From contig NZ_KV880642.1 of the NCBI RefSeq assembly GCF_001907695.1, positions 1 through 64,000 on the forward strand: a stretch of DNA of 64,000 nt, given 5' to 3'. Every line of letters begins with the position of its first letter. The first letter of the stretch is position 1. The notes beneath the pieces are model-generated. The model was not told where the DNA came from and made no database searches. It saw nothing but the letters and a program-made list of their open reading frames with translations. A program made the translations under genes and the position numbers. The stretch is from Thalassospira sp. TSL5-1. GTDB lineage: Bacteria > Pseudomonadota > Alphaproteobacteria > Rhodospirillales > Thalassospiraceae. Below, piece after piece: positions 1-9,332 of this stretch.

Positions 1-185
1 CTGTAAACACCTTTTTTGAAGAAAATGTGATTTTTTATAAAAACGGCCAAATTCCGCCATTTTTCATCGCGCGTTATCCTGGATTTTGAGAACACCTCCC
101 CCACACGCCGTATAAAAAAAGACCCCGGAAGAAACGGGCAGTAAGATGGAGGACGGACAGCCACAGACAGACACGTCAAAAGCGA

Positions 186-221
186 AAAAGGCCCTGCCGC
201 GCAGAACGGCAAGGACCTTTT
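186..221 (-). terminator. Terminator after lsrG
   Basis: An imperfect inverted repeat (AAAAGGCCCTGCCG pairing with CGGCAAGGACCTTTT, one bulge) lies just past the lsrG stop. Read on the minus strand, the second arm ends in a run of five T. It would end the lsrR-lsrK-lsrG transcript. I see no gene in bases 1-185. Confidence 0.65.
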
Positions 222-248
222 GACATATATATGGCAAGGACCGGCAGA

Positions 249-548
249 TTAGAGGTAATCGGCCATCTCGGCATTATAATAAGTTTTGGTGCGCGGGCCG
301 GTGATGATCGGGTCAATCCGGCGGACACATTCCTTGTAATGCGGGGTGTTGCGATGCACATCTAGGGCCGCATCATCGCGGAAGACTTCATAGATGGTGA
401 ATTTATGCGGATTTTCGGGATCGCGCAGAACATCAAAGCGCAGATTGCCCTCTTCCTTGCGCGAGCCTTCGTAATTGATCCGGAAGGCTTCGATGAATTC
501 ATCGACATGGCCTTCTTTAACATCAATATGAACCATTTGTACGAGCAT
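249..548 (-). CDS. lsrG: LsrG-type phospho-AI-2 isomerase
   Basis: Small (99 aa) ABM-fold enzyme closely resembling Escherichia coli LsrG. The shared stretches EEGNLRFDVL and TPHYK are obvious, as is the TGPR near the C-terminus. The known LsrG isomerises phosphorylated AI-2 (phospho-DPD) to 3-hydroxy-2,4-pentanedione 5-phosphate in the cytoplasm, which starts removal of the signal. I start it at the ATG at 548, because a good AGGAAA ribosome site precedes it; a longer reading frame to 581 adds residues that do not look like the family. It is the last gene of lsrR-lsrK-lsrG and is followed by a hairpin terminator. The partner thiolase LsrF, normally next to it, is not in the window. Confidence 0.88.
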   Translation of the reverse strand: MLVQMVHIDVKEGHVDEFIEAFRINYEGSRKEEGNLRFDVLRDPENPHKFTIYEVFRDDAALDVHRNTPHYKECVRRIDPIITGPRTKTYYNAEMADYL

Positions 549-602
549 AGTGTTTCCTGTGGTTATGAAGATTGATTTCAAGACAATAAGAAGAATGAGC
601 GC

Positions 603-2168
603 TTAAAGCCCCGGCGCCTTCCACATTGAGGTGGTGACACCCTGATCAACAAGGGCCAGTTGCGCGGCATAGGCTGCGGCCCAGCGATCACCAAGGGCGT
701 CGTATGAAGGCTTTAAGGCAAGATCGGGCTCAAAGGTACGGTCCCAGTTCACCCATTCACGACCAAGACCCGCAAGGTCCTTGTAAAACCCGGCCCCCAC
801 GGCAGCCGCACTGGCACACCCCAAGGCGGTTGCTTCCTTAACCTTCGGCGTTTTCACCACCAGCCCGGTCACATCGGCCAGCATTTGGGCCCAATGCGGA
901 CTTTTGGCCGCCCCGGCCGCAAAAACAATATGGTTGGGCACCGTCCCGGCAAGATCGAAGATCGATTTGAGATTGCGTGCCGCAACCACGCAGGCATTTT
1001 CCTGCAAGGCCCGAAACAAAACGGCCTTGCCGGATTTCTCGGGATCGAGGCTGAGATTAAGGAAAGACGGTGCCGCGTGATACCAGGCCCCATAGCGCAT
1101 GACATCGGAAAAAATCGGGATCACACCATAAGAGCCCAGCGGCACATTGGCCGATTTCTGTTCGAGCAGGGTGTAAGCCTGACCGGGATCATCGACAGCG
1201 GCGAGTTCTTCCTGGCCGAACGTATCGCGGAACCAGCGCATAACCGCGCCGACAAAGAAACTGATCGCCTCAGCCTGGTTAAGCCCGGTGATAACATGCG
1301 GATTAATGCGCACATTCATTTCCGGGTCGATCAAACTGGACTCGACATTGACAATTTGCTGCCAGAAGGTGCCCCCCATAACGGCGCAATCGCCAATCGC
1401 AGTAACACCCAGCCCGACGGTGCCCATCTGGCAGTCCCCGCCGCCGACCACAACCGTTACATCGGTTGAAAGGCCGGTTTCGGCACTGGCCTTTGCCGTA
1501 ACCGTGCCCACAGCCGTACCGGTTTCGCAGGCTGGCGGGAAAATATCGTCACGCAAGCCCAAACGAGACATGGCCGATGGCAGCCAGTCGCGTTCGCGCA
1601 AACCAAAAATGCCCGTGGTCCCCGCATTGGAGGGATCAGACGCAATCACCCCGGAAAGGCGGGCCACAACCCAGTCCGACAACATACAGATTTTGTCGAT
1701 GCGGTCGTAAATATCGGGCATTTGCTGGCGCAGCCATAACAGGCGCGGCAAGGCCCCCAGGGCAAAGGTTTGACCGGTTTGGTTGTACAGATCCTGCTCG
1801 ACGCCGGGGAAATCGGTTTTAAGCTGGCGCACCTGATCAACCGCACGGCCATCGACATTGGCGCAAGCCCAGATTTCGCGACCCTCGCGATCAAAGGCGA
1901 CAAAGGCTTCGCGCATACTCGTCGCGCTGACGGCGGCAATATGTGAACCCGAAATACCGGCAGCTTCCAAGGCGCCCTGAATGCAGCTACATATAAGTGC
2001 CCAGTTGCCTTCAACATCAAAATCCATCGAACCGGGATAGCGCGGGTCGGTTTTATGCCACCATTCGCGCTGCATAGCGCCCAGCTGATTGCCATCGCGG
2101 TCAAACACCACCGCACGGCCACTGCCGGTTCCGGCATCAATTGCCAGAAGATAATCACCTTTTGTCAT
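603..2168 (-). CDS. lsrK: Autoinducer-2 kinase LsrK
   Basis: FGGY-family carbohydrate kinase of 521 aa, about the length of E. coli LsrK (530). The N-terminal phosphate-binding motif DAGTGSGRAVVFD and the family stretches SMREAF and WACANVDGRA match what I recall of LsrK. A glycine-rich GGGDCQMGTVGLG segment lies in the middle, and the C-terminal ATP-binding half contains AAGAAKSP. LsrK phosphorylates incoming AI-2, trapping it in the cell and creating the ligand that lifts LsrR repression. The ATG at 2168 is chosen because the protein then begins MTKGDYLLAIDAG; it sits 1 base after the lsrR stop, so the two are translationally linked. Confidence is high because lsrG, lsrR and lsrACDB surround it. 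Confidence 0.92.
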   Translation of the reverse strand: MTKGDYLLAIDAGTGSGRAVVFDRDGNQLGAMQREWWHKTDPRYPGSMDFDVEGNWALICSCIQGALEAAGISGSHIAAVSATSMREAFVAFDREGREIWACANVDGRAVDQVRQLKTDFPGVEQDLYNQTGQTFALGALPRLLWLRQQMPDIYDRIDKICMLSDWVVARLSGVIASDPSNAGTTGIFGLRERDWLPSAMSRLGLRDDIFPPACETGTAVGTVTAKASAETGLSTDVTVVVGGGDCQMGTVGLGVTAIGDCAVMGGTFWQQIVNVESSLIDPEMNVRINPHVITGLNQAEAISFFVGAVMRWFRDTFGQEELAAVDDPGQAYTLLEQKSANVPLGSYGVIPIFSDVMRYGAWYHAAPSFLNLSLDPEKSGKAVLFRALQENACVVAARNLKSIFDLAGTVPNHIVFAAGAAKSPHWAQMLADVTGLVVKTPKVKEATALGCASAAAVGAGFYKDLAGLGREWVNWDRTFEPDLALKPSYDALGDRWAAAYAAQLALVDQGVTTSMWKAPGL

Positions 2169-2169
2169 G

Positions 2170-3123
2170 TCAGTTTTCCTCCAGCAACTTTTCGGCGGTT
2201 TTTTCATCGGTAATCAGGATATCGACATATTTGCCCGTCAATGCGGACTGAATAGCCCGCACCTTGCTTAGCCCGCCGGCAGCCGCAATGACATTTTCAG
2301 AATTTGACAGGGCAGCAAGACGCGCGCCCACCACACGATGATGCAGCGGCAGATCAAGTGCCTGGCCGTTATCATCAAAAAACTGACAAAGGATATCACC
2401 AACCGCCCCTTTGCGGCGCAAGGGTTCGACCTCGACCGGGGTGATATAGCCACTGCGCACCACGGTGGAGTCGACATTCAGCTCGCCAATACCAACCAGC
2501 TGATAAGCCGCATTCAGCGCCATTTCCAGGACAGCCGAAATCGCGGGTTCCGCCATCAGAGCAGAGGCCACACTCTGATCAGAGACAAGCAGAGGCGCAG
2601 GCACAAGATGCACACTGCTGCCCCAGTTTGCTGTGCGCATGCCATCAACATAGGTGGCAACACCACCGGTTAAACTGACAAGCGAGACATTGCGTTCATT
2701 GGCCATGTGCCCGAGGCGCTGGATGGTGTGACTGACCGTTGCCCCCCAGCCCACTGCAAGCAAATCATCGGGACGCAACCGCTGCATGAGAAATTGTGCT
2801 GCCGCCTGACCGAGGCGTTCGCTAAGATCCCCGCCTTCCAGATGGGGAATAACGCGGACTTCACGCAGGCCCCAGTGATCCTGAAGACGCTGTTCATATT
2901 CAAGGCAACCCTGATGGCGGGAATTGATGCGCACCTGAATAATACCGGTTCGACGGCCACTTTCCAGCAGGCGCGAAACCTTGATCCGCGAAAGCCCCAG
3001 CTTGTCGCCGATTTCGCCCTGGGTCAAACCATCATTATAATAGTACCACGCAATACGGGTAAGCGTTTCCTCCTCCGCGTCCGCGTAGCTCCGGTCCGTA
3101 TTATCTGACACCATGAACGCCAT
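2170..3123 (-). CDS. lsrR: LsrR, SorC-family repressor of AI-2 uptake
   Basis: DNA-binding regulator of 317 aa with the SorC/DeoR layout: a helix-turn-helix near residues 30-65 (GLTQGEIGDKLGLSRIKVSRLLESG) and a sugar-phosphate-binding domain behind it. It matches E. coli LsrR in RIAWYYY, NSRHQGCLEYE, VRVIP and the late RKGAVGDIL segment. The known LsrR represses lsr transcription until phospho-AI-2 binds. It is divergent from lsrA, as in enterobacteria, so both can be controlled from the shared 3124-3346 spacer. Two starts are possible: ATG at 3123, or ATG at 3114, which has a better-spaced GGGATGG upstream. In E. coli lsrK and lsrR are also paired; here lsrG has joined them. Confidence 0.92.
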   Translation of the reverse strand: MAFMVSDNTDRSYADAEEETLTRIAWYYYNDGLTQGEIGDKLGLSRIKVSRLLESGRRTGIIQVRINSRHQGCLEYEQRLQDHWGLREVRVIPHLEGGDLSERLGQAAAQFLMQRLRPDDLLAVGWGATVSHTIQRLGHMANERNVSLVSLTGGVATYVDGMRTANWGSSVHLVPAPLLVSDQSVASALMAEPAISAVLEMALNAAYQLVGIGELNVDSTVVRSGYITPVEVEPLRRKGAVGDILCQFFDDNGQALDLPLHHRVVGARLAALSNSENVIAAAGGLSKVRAIQSALTGKYVDILITDEKTAEKLLEEN

Positions 3124-3137
3124 CCCAAATTCGTGTT

Positions 3138-3311
3138 ATTTGTTCAGATGATTATCCAATAAACAAATGATCACGTCAACTGCCCCGAATTGCAAATTTC
3201 GCAAAAACTCGAAAATCTAATGAAACCCATACTAATCAGACAAAAATGACGCATTGCACAATAAAAATGGGCAATAATTCATATTGACGCCCCTGCCTTG
3301 TTGTGATCACA
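3138..3311. promoter_or_regulatory. Divergent lsrR / lsrA control region
   Basis: The 223-base spacer between lsrR and lsrA contains an inverted repeat (ATTTGTT at 3138-3144 and AACAAAT at 3162-3168, centre 3153) next to lsrR. A perfect 10-base palindrome, TGTGATCACA, lies at 3302-3311, 35 bases before the lsrA start. Either could be an LsrR operator. The palindrome lacks the 6-base gap of a CRP site. Assignment to LsrR is inference from position. Confidence 0.4.
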
Positions 3312-3346
3312 TGTTTACCAGAAAAACAAATGAACAGGCTCCAGGG

Positions 3347-4861
3347 ATGGAACGGAACAACCAAGACGTAGCAGCCGTTCGCGTAAACGACATATGGAAA
3401 TCATATGGCGGAACGGCAGTTCTCAAAGGTGTGGACATCACCCTTCTGCCCGGTCAGGTCCATGCCCTGCTCGGTGGTAATGGCGCAGGCAAATCCACAT
3501 TAATGAAATCCATCGCCGGGTTGGTGACCCCGGAATCGGGCAGTATCGAGATCAATGGTCAGGTGCTGAGTAATCCGTCTCCGGCAGCAGCCCAGGCATT
3601 GGGGCTTTATCTGGTGCCGCAGGAAGCACAAATCCTTCCCAACCAGTCGGTGCTGGAAAATATCTGCCTTGGCCTCCGATCATCGGCAAAAAACCTGCGC
3701 AGCGATATTGAAAAGCTGGTCGATGACCTTTCGGTCCGTCTGGACCTGGATGCCCAGGCAGCCACCCTTGAAATTGCGGACCGGCAGATTGTTGAAATTC
3801 TGCGCGGTCTTGTGCGCAAGGCACGGGTTCTGATTCTGGATGAGCCAACATCGGCCCTGACCCCGCATGAAGCCAATGCCCTGTTTGACCGCGTCCGCCA
3901 GCTTCAGGCGCAGGGGGTGGGAATTTTCTTTATTTCGCACAAATTACGCGAAATTCGCGAAATTTGTGACGTCATCAGCGTGTTGCGTGATGGCGCCATT
4001 GTTCTTTATGGCACGCTGGATGACTATGACGACCACCAGATCGTCGAAGCCATGACCAAATCAGGCGGCGGCGAAACCGCATCCGTCCACGACCCGATAC
4101 GCCAGCGCAACACCGATTTCAACCTTGCCAGCAATGTGCTGGAAGTTGCGGGTTTCTGCGGCGAAGGTTTTCGCGATATTACGTTTGATGTTCGCGCAGG
4201 CGAGATTGTCGGCCTGGCGGGCGTTGTGGGTGCCGGGCGGTCCGAACTGGCCGAGACCCTGTTTGGCTTGCGTCCGTCGAGCAGTGGAACGGTAAAACTT
4301 CAGGGCCAAGACCTTGTTGATCGTTCGCCGCGCAAATGTGTGGATGCCGGGCTGGTGTACCTGCCCGAGGATCGCCAGCAAAACGGCCTGTTCCTTGAGG
4401 CATCACTGGCATGGAATATGTCGGGCTACACCATGCACCGCATGGGATTTTTCCCCAAAGGCAAACGCGAAACCGGTGAATTTTCCGAATTTCGCGATGC
4501 CCTTGGCATCAAATGCGAAGGGCCGGGGCAGGCTGCCGGGCGTCTTTCTGGTGGGAACCAGCAAAAGGTCCTGCTGGCCAAATGCCTTGCCGCCAACCCG
4601 CAGCTTTTGATTTTGGATGAGCCGACACGCGGCGTTGACGTGGCCGCCCGCAACGACATTTATCGCCTGATCCATCAATTGGCGGAAAAAGGCCTGGGCG
4701 TGGTGCTGATTTCGTCGGATTTCGATGAAATTGAACAACTGGCAGACCGCGTGATCGTGATGGCGCACGGCCATCAATGCGGTGAACTGGCAAGCCAGGC
4801 CATCAATGTTGATGCCATCGCCCATTTAGCCTTTGACTCCGGAGCGGCCAGCCATGCTTGA
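3347..4861 (+). CDS. lsrA: AI-2 ABC transporter ATPase LsrA
   Basis: Two-domain ATPase (504 aa) of the RbsA/LsrA type. The first half has a normal Walker A (GGNGAGKST) and Walker B (LILDEPTSAL). The second half has the degenerate Walker A typical of this family (GVVGAGRSE), an LSGGNQQKV signature and LLILDEPTRGVDVAARND. It energises uptake of AI-2 through LsrC and LsrD. I prefer the ATG at 3347 (protein MERNNQD...), with an AGG about 8 bases upstream; an ATG at 3311 and a longer frame from 3284 are open but add atypical residues. It overlaps lsrC by 8 bases. It is the first gene of lsrACDB. Confidence 0.9.
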   Translation: MERNNQDVAAVRVNDIWKSYGGTAVLKGVDITLLPGQVHALLGGNGAGKSTLMKSIAGLVTPESGSIEINGQVLSNPSPAAAQALGLYLVPQEAQILPNQSVLENICLGLRSSAKNLRSDIEKLVDDLSVRLDLDAQAATLEIADRQIVEILRGLVRKARVLILDEPTSALTPHEANALFDRVRQLQAQGVGIFFISHKLREIREICDVISVLRDGAIVLYGTLDDYDDHQIVEAMTKSGGGETASVHDPIRQRNTDFNLASNVLEVAGFCGEGFRDITFDVRAGEIVGLAGVVGAGRSELAETLFGLRPSSSGTVKLQGQDLVDRSPRKCVDAGLVYLPEDRQQNGLFLEASLAWNMSGYTMHRMGFFPKGKRETGEFSEFRDALGIKCEGPGQAAGRLSGGNQQKVLLAKCLAANPQLLILDEPTRGVDVAARNDIYRLIHQLAEKGLGVVLISSDFDEIEQLADRVIVMAHGHQCGELASQAINVDAIAHLAFDSGAASHA

Positions 4862-5921
4862 TTTCTTTGCCCGCAACCGTGTTGCCACCCTGTTTGGCGT
4901 GACCGTTCTGGCCTTTGTCCTGATCGGGATGGCGGCCCCTGGCTATCTGTCGCTGTCCACGGCATCGGTCATTATGTCCAACAGCCTGGTGCTGATGACG
5001 GTCGCCCTGGGGACCATGCTGGTGATTTTGACCCGCAATATTGATGTATCGAGCGGGTCTGTCCTGGGTTTAAGTGCCGTTATTTTGGGCCTTTTGCTTA
5101 ATGACGGTATGGGCCTCGCCCCCGCCATTATCATCTGCCTGTTGTGCGGGGCGCTGGCCGGCCTGTTTAACGGTATTCTTGTTACCTTGTTCAATGTGCC
5201 ATCGATTATTGCAACCTTGGGCACGCTGGGCCTGTTTCGCGGCATCATGCTGATCCTGACGGGCGGCAAATGGATCGAGGAATTACCACAATCCCTTAAA
5301 TTTCTGGCCGAAAATGGCAGCCTCGGCATTTCGGTTTTAACCGTAGCAGTGCTGCTGGCCCTAGCTGTGGTGTGGGTCATCACCCGCCATACGCGCTTTG
5401 GTCGCTATTTTTATGCTGTCGGGGACAACCGCCAGGCCGCCCGCCATCTTGGCATTCGCGTTCATCTGGTTCAAATCAGCGCCTTTGTTGCCGCTGGTAC
5501 GCTCGCCGCGCTGGCCGGAATCATTTTTGCCGCCCAAATCGGGTTCATTCCCAATCAGGCTGGCAATGGCGTGGAGCTTAAGGCGATTGCGGCCAATGTT
5601 TTGGGCGGGGTCAGCCTTCTGGGTGGCAGCGGGACGGTACCTGGTGTGTTTGTTGGCGTGATTTTCATGACCTCAATCGACAGTGCCCTCGTCTTTTTAA
5701 AAATTCCAGCCTTCTGGAACGACTTTATCGCAGGTGCGGTTCTGTTGCTGGTGTTGTTGCTTGATGGCCGGGTCCGCATTGCGGTTGAAAAAGCCATTCG
5801 CGCCAAACGTTATGCCGTGCACGCCCCCAATACCGCGCAAGGCGCAACCAACACTGCCAATACTGCCAAAACACCCTCGCCCACCCCATCGACACCCGGC
5901 CCGCAGGAGCACGCACAATGA
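4854..5921 (+). CDS. lsrC: AI-2 ABC transporter permease LsrC
   Basis: Hydrophobic protein (355 aa) of the BPD_transp_2 (RbsC-like) permease family. It has several membrane spans and the family landmark IDVSSGSVLGLSA near residues 65-77. The late GGVSLLGGSGTVPG segment is also typical. It pairs with LsrD to form the inner-membrane channel. The ATG at 4854 has GGAG 9 bases upstream and overlaps the lsrA stop; the frame open from 4833 is less likely. The last ~30 residues are a Thr/Pro/Asn-rich tail (for example NTANTAKTPSPTPSTPG) that looks like a dispensable cytoplasmic extension. It joins lsrD by an ATGA overlap. Confidence 0.88.
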   Translation: MLDFFARNRVATLFGVTVLAFVLIGMAAPGYLSLSTASVIMSNSLVLMTVALGTMLVILTRNIDVSSGSVLGLSAVILGLLLNDGMGLAPAIIICLLCGALAGLFNGILVTLFNVPSIIATLGTLGLFRGIMLILTGGKWIEELPQSLKFLAENGSLGISVLTVAVLLALAVVWVITRHTRFGRYFYAVGDNRQAARHLGIRVHLVQISAFVAAGTLAALAGIIFAAQIGFIPNQAGNGVELKAIAANVLGGVSLLGGSGTVPGVFVGVIFMTSIDSALVFLKIPAFWNDFIAGAVLLLVLLLDGRVRIAVEKAIRAKRYAVHAPNTAQGATNTANTAKTPSPTPSTPGPQEHAQ

Positions 5922-6919
5922 AACGTTTCTTTCTGCGCTGGGAAATGGCGCTGTTTGGGATGCTGGTTGCCGAATTTGCCATTTTCGGCGCCCTCAATCC
6001 GAATTTTTTAAACCTGTCCAACCTGCTTTACAGCACCAGTGACTTTGCCCAGATCGGCATTATCGCCCTGCCGCTGACGATTGTGATTATTGCAGGCGGG
6101 ATTGACGTCTCCTTTGCCTCCACCATTGGTTTATGCGCCATCATTTTCGGCATCGCCAATTTCTTTGGCCTGCCGCTAGCGTTGTGTATCGCTGCCGCCC
6201 TTGGGGCAGGTGCGCTGGCCGGGCTGTTCAATGCCGGGATCATTCATCTGTCGCGCATCCAGCCACTGGTGGTGACACTGGGCAGCCTTTATCTGTTTAG
6301 CGGGGCGGCAACCGTGCTTTCGGGTGTTGTTGGTGCGGGGGGTTATGAAGGTATTGGCAATTTCCCCGACAGCTTTACCGGCTTTGCCTATATCGATGTT
6401 ACAGGATTACCCGCACCGTTCCTGGTTTTGCTGGCCGAGGCGATTATTCTGTTTGTCATTTTACATTTCTCGCGCTTTGGCCGGTCGGTTTTCCTGTGCG
6501 GTCTAAGCGAACATGCCGCCCGTTACAGCGGGCTACCCATTCGCACCATTCAAACCATCACCTATATGATGACCGGCATTTTTGCCGGCGTCGCCGGGCT
6601 GGTTTTATCGGCCTATTTCGGATCAGCCCGTGTCGACCTTGGTACCGCAACCCTGTTACCTGCCATTACGGCAGCAGTTTTGGGTGGGGCCTCCATTTAT
6701 GGCGGGCAAGGGTCTATCATCGGCACATTTCTGGCAACGCTTGTTATTGGTTACCTGCAACAGGGCCTGCAAATGAGCGGTGTCCCCAGTCAGATTTCCA
6801 GCGCGCTCTCTGGTGCGTTGCTGGTGGTTGCGGTCGCATTGCGCCACGGAAGCGCCTTGCTGACCAGCTTTGTCGCTGCGCGAATAATGGCGACGAACCG
6901 GAAACGCGCAGCATCATGA
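5918..6919 (+). CDS. lsrD: AI-2 ABC transporter permease LsrD
   Basis: Second RbsC-like permease (333 aa), very hydrophobic, with [15 protein letters not shown] near residue 60 and [15 protein letters not shown] near residue 250 matching the conserved permease segments. E. coli LsrD has about the same length (330). It works with LsrC, LsrA and the binding protein LsrB. The start overlaps the lsrC stop (ATGA). The stop is 11 bases before the lsrB start and lies inside the lsrB ribosome-binding site, so coupling is likely. Confidence 0.9.
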   Translation: MKRFFLRWEMALFGMLVAEFAIFGALNPNFLNLSNLLYSTSDFAQIGIIALPLTIVIIAGGIDVSFASTIGLCAIIFGIANFFGLPLALCIAAALGAGALAGLFNAGIIHLSRIQPLVVTLGSLYLFSGAATVLSGVVGAGGYEGIGNFPDSFTGFAYIDVTGLPAPFLVLLAEAIILFVILHFSRFGRSVFLCGLSEHAARYSGLPIRTIQTITYMMTGIFAGVAGLVLSAYFGSARVDLGTATLLPAITAAVLGGASIYGGQGSIIGTFLATLVIGYLQQGLQMSGVPSQISSALSGALLVVAVALRHGSALLTSFVAARIMATNRKRAAS

Positions 6920-6930
6920 GGAGGAACGAC

Positions 6931-7959
6931 ATGTTTGGACGTCACTTTAAATGGACTATCGCTGCTGCGGTTACAGGGTCCTTGCTTGCTGCCGCATCGC
7001 CTGCCCTGGCCGAAAGCCAGATTGCCTTTATTCCGAAACTTGTTGGCGTGGGCTTTTTCACCAGCGGCGGCAATGGTGCGCTGGCAGCCGGTAAGGAACT
7101 GAACGACAAGGTCACCTATGACGGCCCGACGGAACCGAGTGTTTCCGGTCAGGTGCAGTTTGTGAACAACTTTGTCAATCAGGGCTATAATGCCATCATC
7201 CTGTCGTCGGTTTCGCCCGATGGTTTGTGCCCGGCGCTAAAACGCGCCATGCAGCGCGATGTGCTGGTCATGACCTGGGACAGCGACGTGAAGCCGGAAT
7301 GCCGCAGCTATTATGTTAACCAGGGGACCCCGGAACAGTTGGGCGGCCTGCTGGTCGATATGGCAAATGACGGCATCAAAAAAGAAAAGGCCAAGGTCGC
7401 CTTTTTCTATTCCAGCCCGACCGTGACCGACCAGAACGCCTGGGCGAATGCTGCCAAGGCCAAAATTGCCAAGGAACATCCGGGCTGGGAAATTGTCACC
7501 ACCCAGTATGGCTATAACGATGCGCAGAAATCCCTGCAAACCGCCGAAAGCATTCTGAAAGCCTATCCGGACCTGGATGCCATTATTGCCCCGGATGCAA
7601 ATGCCCTGCCCGCATCGGCACAGGCCGCCGAAAACCTGGACCGCGCAGGCAAAGTCACCATCGTTGGCTTTAGCACCCCCAATGTCATGCGCCCCTATGT
7701 CAAACGCGGCACGGTGGAACGGTTTGGCCTGTGGGATGTAACCGAGCAAGGCAAAATCTCGGTTTACGTTGCCGATCATGTCCTGAAAAACGGCCCGATG
7801 AATGTTGGCGACAAACTTGACATTCCCGGTGTTGGCACGGTTGAGGTTTCGCCCAACAGTGTTCAGGGCTATGACTATGAGGCCAAAGGCAACGGCATTA
7901 TCCTTCTGCCCAAACGGACCGTGTTTACCAAAGACAATATCGACGATTTCGACTTCTGA
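6931..7959 (+). CDS. lsrB: AI-2 binding protein LsrB
   Basis: Periplasmic binding protein (342 aa) with a signal peptide ending in PALA before ESQ. It is strikingly similar to enterobacterial LsrB as I recall it: [51 protein letters not shown] and [12 protein letters not shown]. The residues that bind R-THMF in Salmonella LsrB (Lys35, Asp116, Asp166, Gln167, Pro220, Ala222) have clear counterparts in IPKLVG, TWDSD, VTDQN and APDANA. This is the strongest evidence that the operon handles AI-2 rather than ribose or rhamnose. The ATG at 6931 follows a GAGGAGG site; an upstream in-frame ATG at 6916 would add five residues. A hairpin terminator follows. Confidence 0.94.
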   Translation: MFGRHFKWTIAAAVTGSLLAAASPALAESQIAFIPKLVGVGFFTSGGNGALAAGKELNDKVTYDGPTEPSVSGQVQFVNNFVNQGYNAIILSSVSPDGLCPALKRAMQRDVLVMTWDSDVKPECRSYYVNQGTPEQLGGLLVDMANDGIKKEKAKVAFFYSSPTVTDQNAWANAAKAKIAKEHPGWEIVTTQYGYNDAQKSLQTAESILKAYPDLDAIIAPDANALPASAQAAENLDRAGKVTIVGFSTPNVMRPYVKRGTVERFGLWDVTEQGKISVYVADHVLKNGPMNVGDKLDIPGVGTVEVSPNSVQGYDYEAKGNGIILLPKRTVFTKDNIDDFDF

Positions 7960-7971
7960 TTTCGGCAATAC

Positions 7972-8012
7972 GGCACGGCACCGCTCTCCCTCGGTGTCGT
8001 GCCTTTTATTTG
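7972..8012 (+). terminator. Hairpin terminator between lsrB and the aldolase gene
   Basis: GGCACGGCACCG (7972-7983) pairs with CGGTGTCGTGCC (7992-8003), 11 of 12 bases, followed by TTTTATTTG. This is a good intrinsic terminator 13 bases after lsrB and 45 bases before the next gene, so the aldolase gene is probably expressed at a reduced level or from its own promoter. Confidence 0.75.
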
Positions 8013-8057
8013 TTATTGAATTTCATCTTTCAAATTTCAGCCTAACGGATATGCCCG

Positions 8058-9305
8058 ATGCAAAATTTATGGAACGATCAGGACGCCCAAAGCTATATTG
8101 ACCAGGCCATTGCCAACGGCCAGCCTGCCGATTTGGGGTTGCGGGTTTATACATCGCGCATTATCGGCCAGGTGCCCGATCTTGTTTTGCATGGCGGGGG
8201 AAATACGTCGGTCAAAATCACCCAGGATGACGGTACCCGTATCATCCATGTCAAAGGTAGCGGCTGGGACCTTGAAACCATCGAGGCACCGGGGCTTCCG
8301 GCGGTATATCTTCAGCCGCTACACGATGCCCGTCATCAGGGCCGCCTGAGCGACCCGGAAATGGTCGCGCTTTTGCGCAAAAACCTGCTGGAGGCCGATG
8401 CCCCGAACCCGTCGGTTGAGGCGCTGTTGCATGCTTACCTGCCCGACACATTTGTCGATCATACCCATTCAACGGCCGTTCTGGTACTGGCAGACCAGGA
8501 TAATTCCGAAGAGATCATGCGCGAAATTTACGGCGACCGCCTGGCATTCCTGCCCTATGTGATGCCGGGTTACGACCTGTCGATCGCCGGGGCGGATCTG
8601 TTTGACCAGTTCCCGGATTGCCAGGGGCTTTGGCTGAAAAATCATGGTCTTTTCACCTTTGGCGCAACGGCCAAAGAATCTTATGACCGCATGATCGGTT
8701 TTGTCACTGAGGCCGAAAATTACATTGAAGCCAAAGGCATTAGCCTGCCCGGGCCGGAAAAATCGGACGGCAGCCTGAACGAAACCCTGCGTGACAAGCT
8801 GCAATCCGCCCTGCAAAAAGGCGAATCACCATTTGCCAATGCTATTGCGATGGATTTCCGCACCACACCGTCTATTCGCACCTATCTGACCAATCCGGCA
8901 CTGGAAGACATTGCCATGCGCGGGACGGCGACACCAGACCATGTTATCCGGATCAAACCGTTTCCGATGATCATTGATGAAAATGCGAATGAAAGCACCA
9001 TTTCTGCCGCAATTGAAGATTATCAGCGAAAATACAGTGCCTATTTCAATCGCAATGCGCCCAATGCCAGCGAACCAAAAGTGCAACTGGACCCGTGGCC
9101 CCGCATTGTTCTGATCCGAAATGTGGGTCTTGTCGGCCTGGGCAAGGATGCGAAAGCGGCAGCCATTGCCGGTGATTTGGGCGAACAAACCGCCCGGATC
9201 ATTAATGCGGCCGAAAAAATTGGCCGTTTCCAGCCGATCAACGAGGCGGATCTGTTTGATATGGAATATTGGTCACTTGAACAGGCCAAGCTGCAAAAGA
9301 AATAA
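8058..9305 (+). CDS. Class II aldolase/adducin-family enzyme
   Basis: A 415-residue class II aldolase-like protein. It resembles the aldolase half of bifunctional rhamnulose-1-phosphate aldolase/dehydrogenases (RhaD type) but lacks the dehydrogenase half. The substrate loop motif HGGGNTSVK lies near residue 55. The metal histidines are visible in DHTHSTAV (near 137) and in KNHGLFTFG (near 195). Families with this fold cleave sugar phosphates by retro-aldol chemistry with Zn. Its place after lsrACDB, where enterobacteria have lsrF, suggests that it acts on a phospho-AI-2 breakdown product, but it could be an unrelated sugar-phosphate aldolase. No strong Shine-Dalgarno is seen before the ATG at 8058. 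Two hairpins flank the gene. Confidence 0.72.
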   Translation: MQNLWNDQDAQSYIDQAIANGQPADLGLRVYTSRIIGQVPDLVLHGGGNTSVKITQDDGTRIIHVKGSGWDLETIEAPGLPAVYLQPLHDARHQGRLSDPEMVALLRKNLLEADAPNPSVEALLHAYLPDTFVDHTHSTAVLVLADQDNSEEIMREIYGDRLAFLPYVMPGYDLSIAGADLFDQFPDCQGLWLKNHGLFTFGATAKESYDRMIGFVTEAENYIEAKGISLPGPEKSDGSLNETLRDKLQSALQKGESPFANAIAMDFRTTPSIRTYLTNPALEDIAMRGTATPDHVIRIKPFPMIIDENANESTISAAIEDYQRKYSAYFNRNAPNASEPKVQLDPWPRIVLIRNVGLVGLGKDAKAAAIAGDLGEQTARIINAAEKIGRFQPINEADLFDMEYWSLEQAKLQKK

Positions 9306-9332
9306 CCTTACAGATGCAGTCATGCTCTGTGC

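Noticed and set aside
885..1469. Plus-strand frame of 194 codons opposite lsrK
   Set aside because: It is a shadow of the lsrK frame, with no ribosome site and no recognisable domain.
3302..3311. TGTGATCACA as a CRP site
   Set aside because: A CRP site needs TGTGA and TCACA separated by six bases; here they adjoin. It is kept only as a possible operator.
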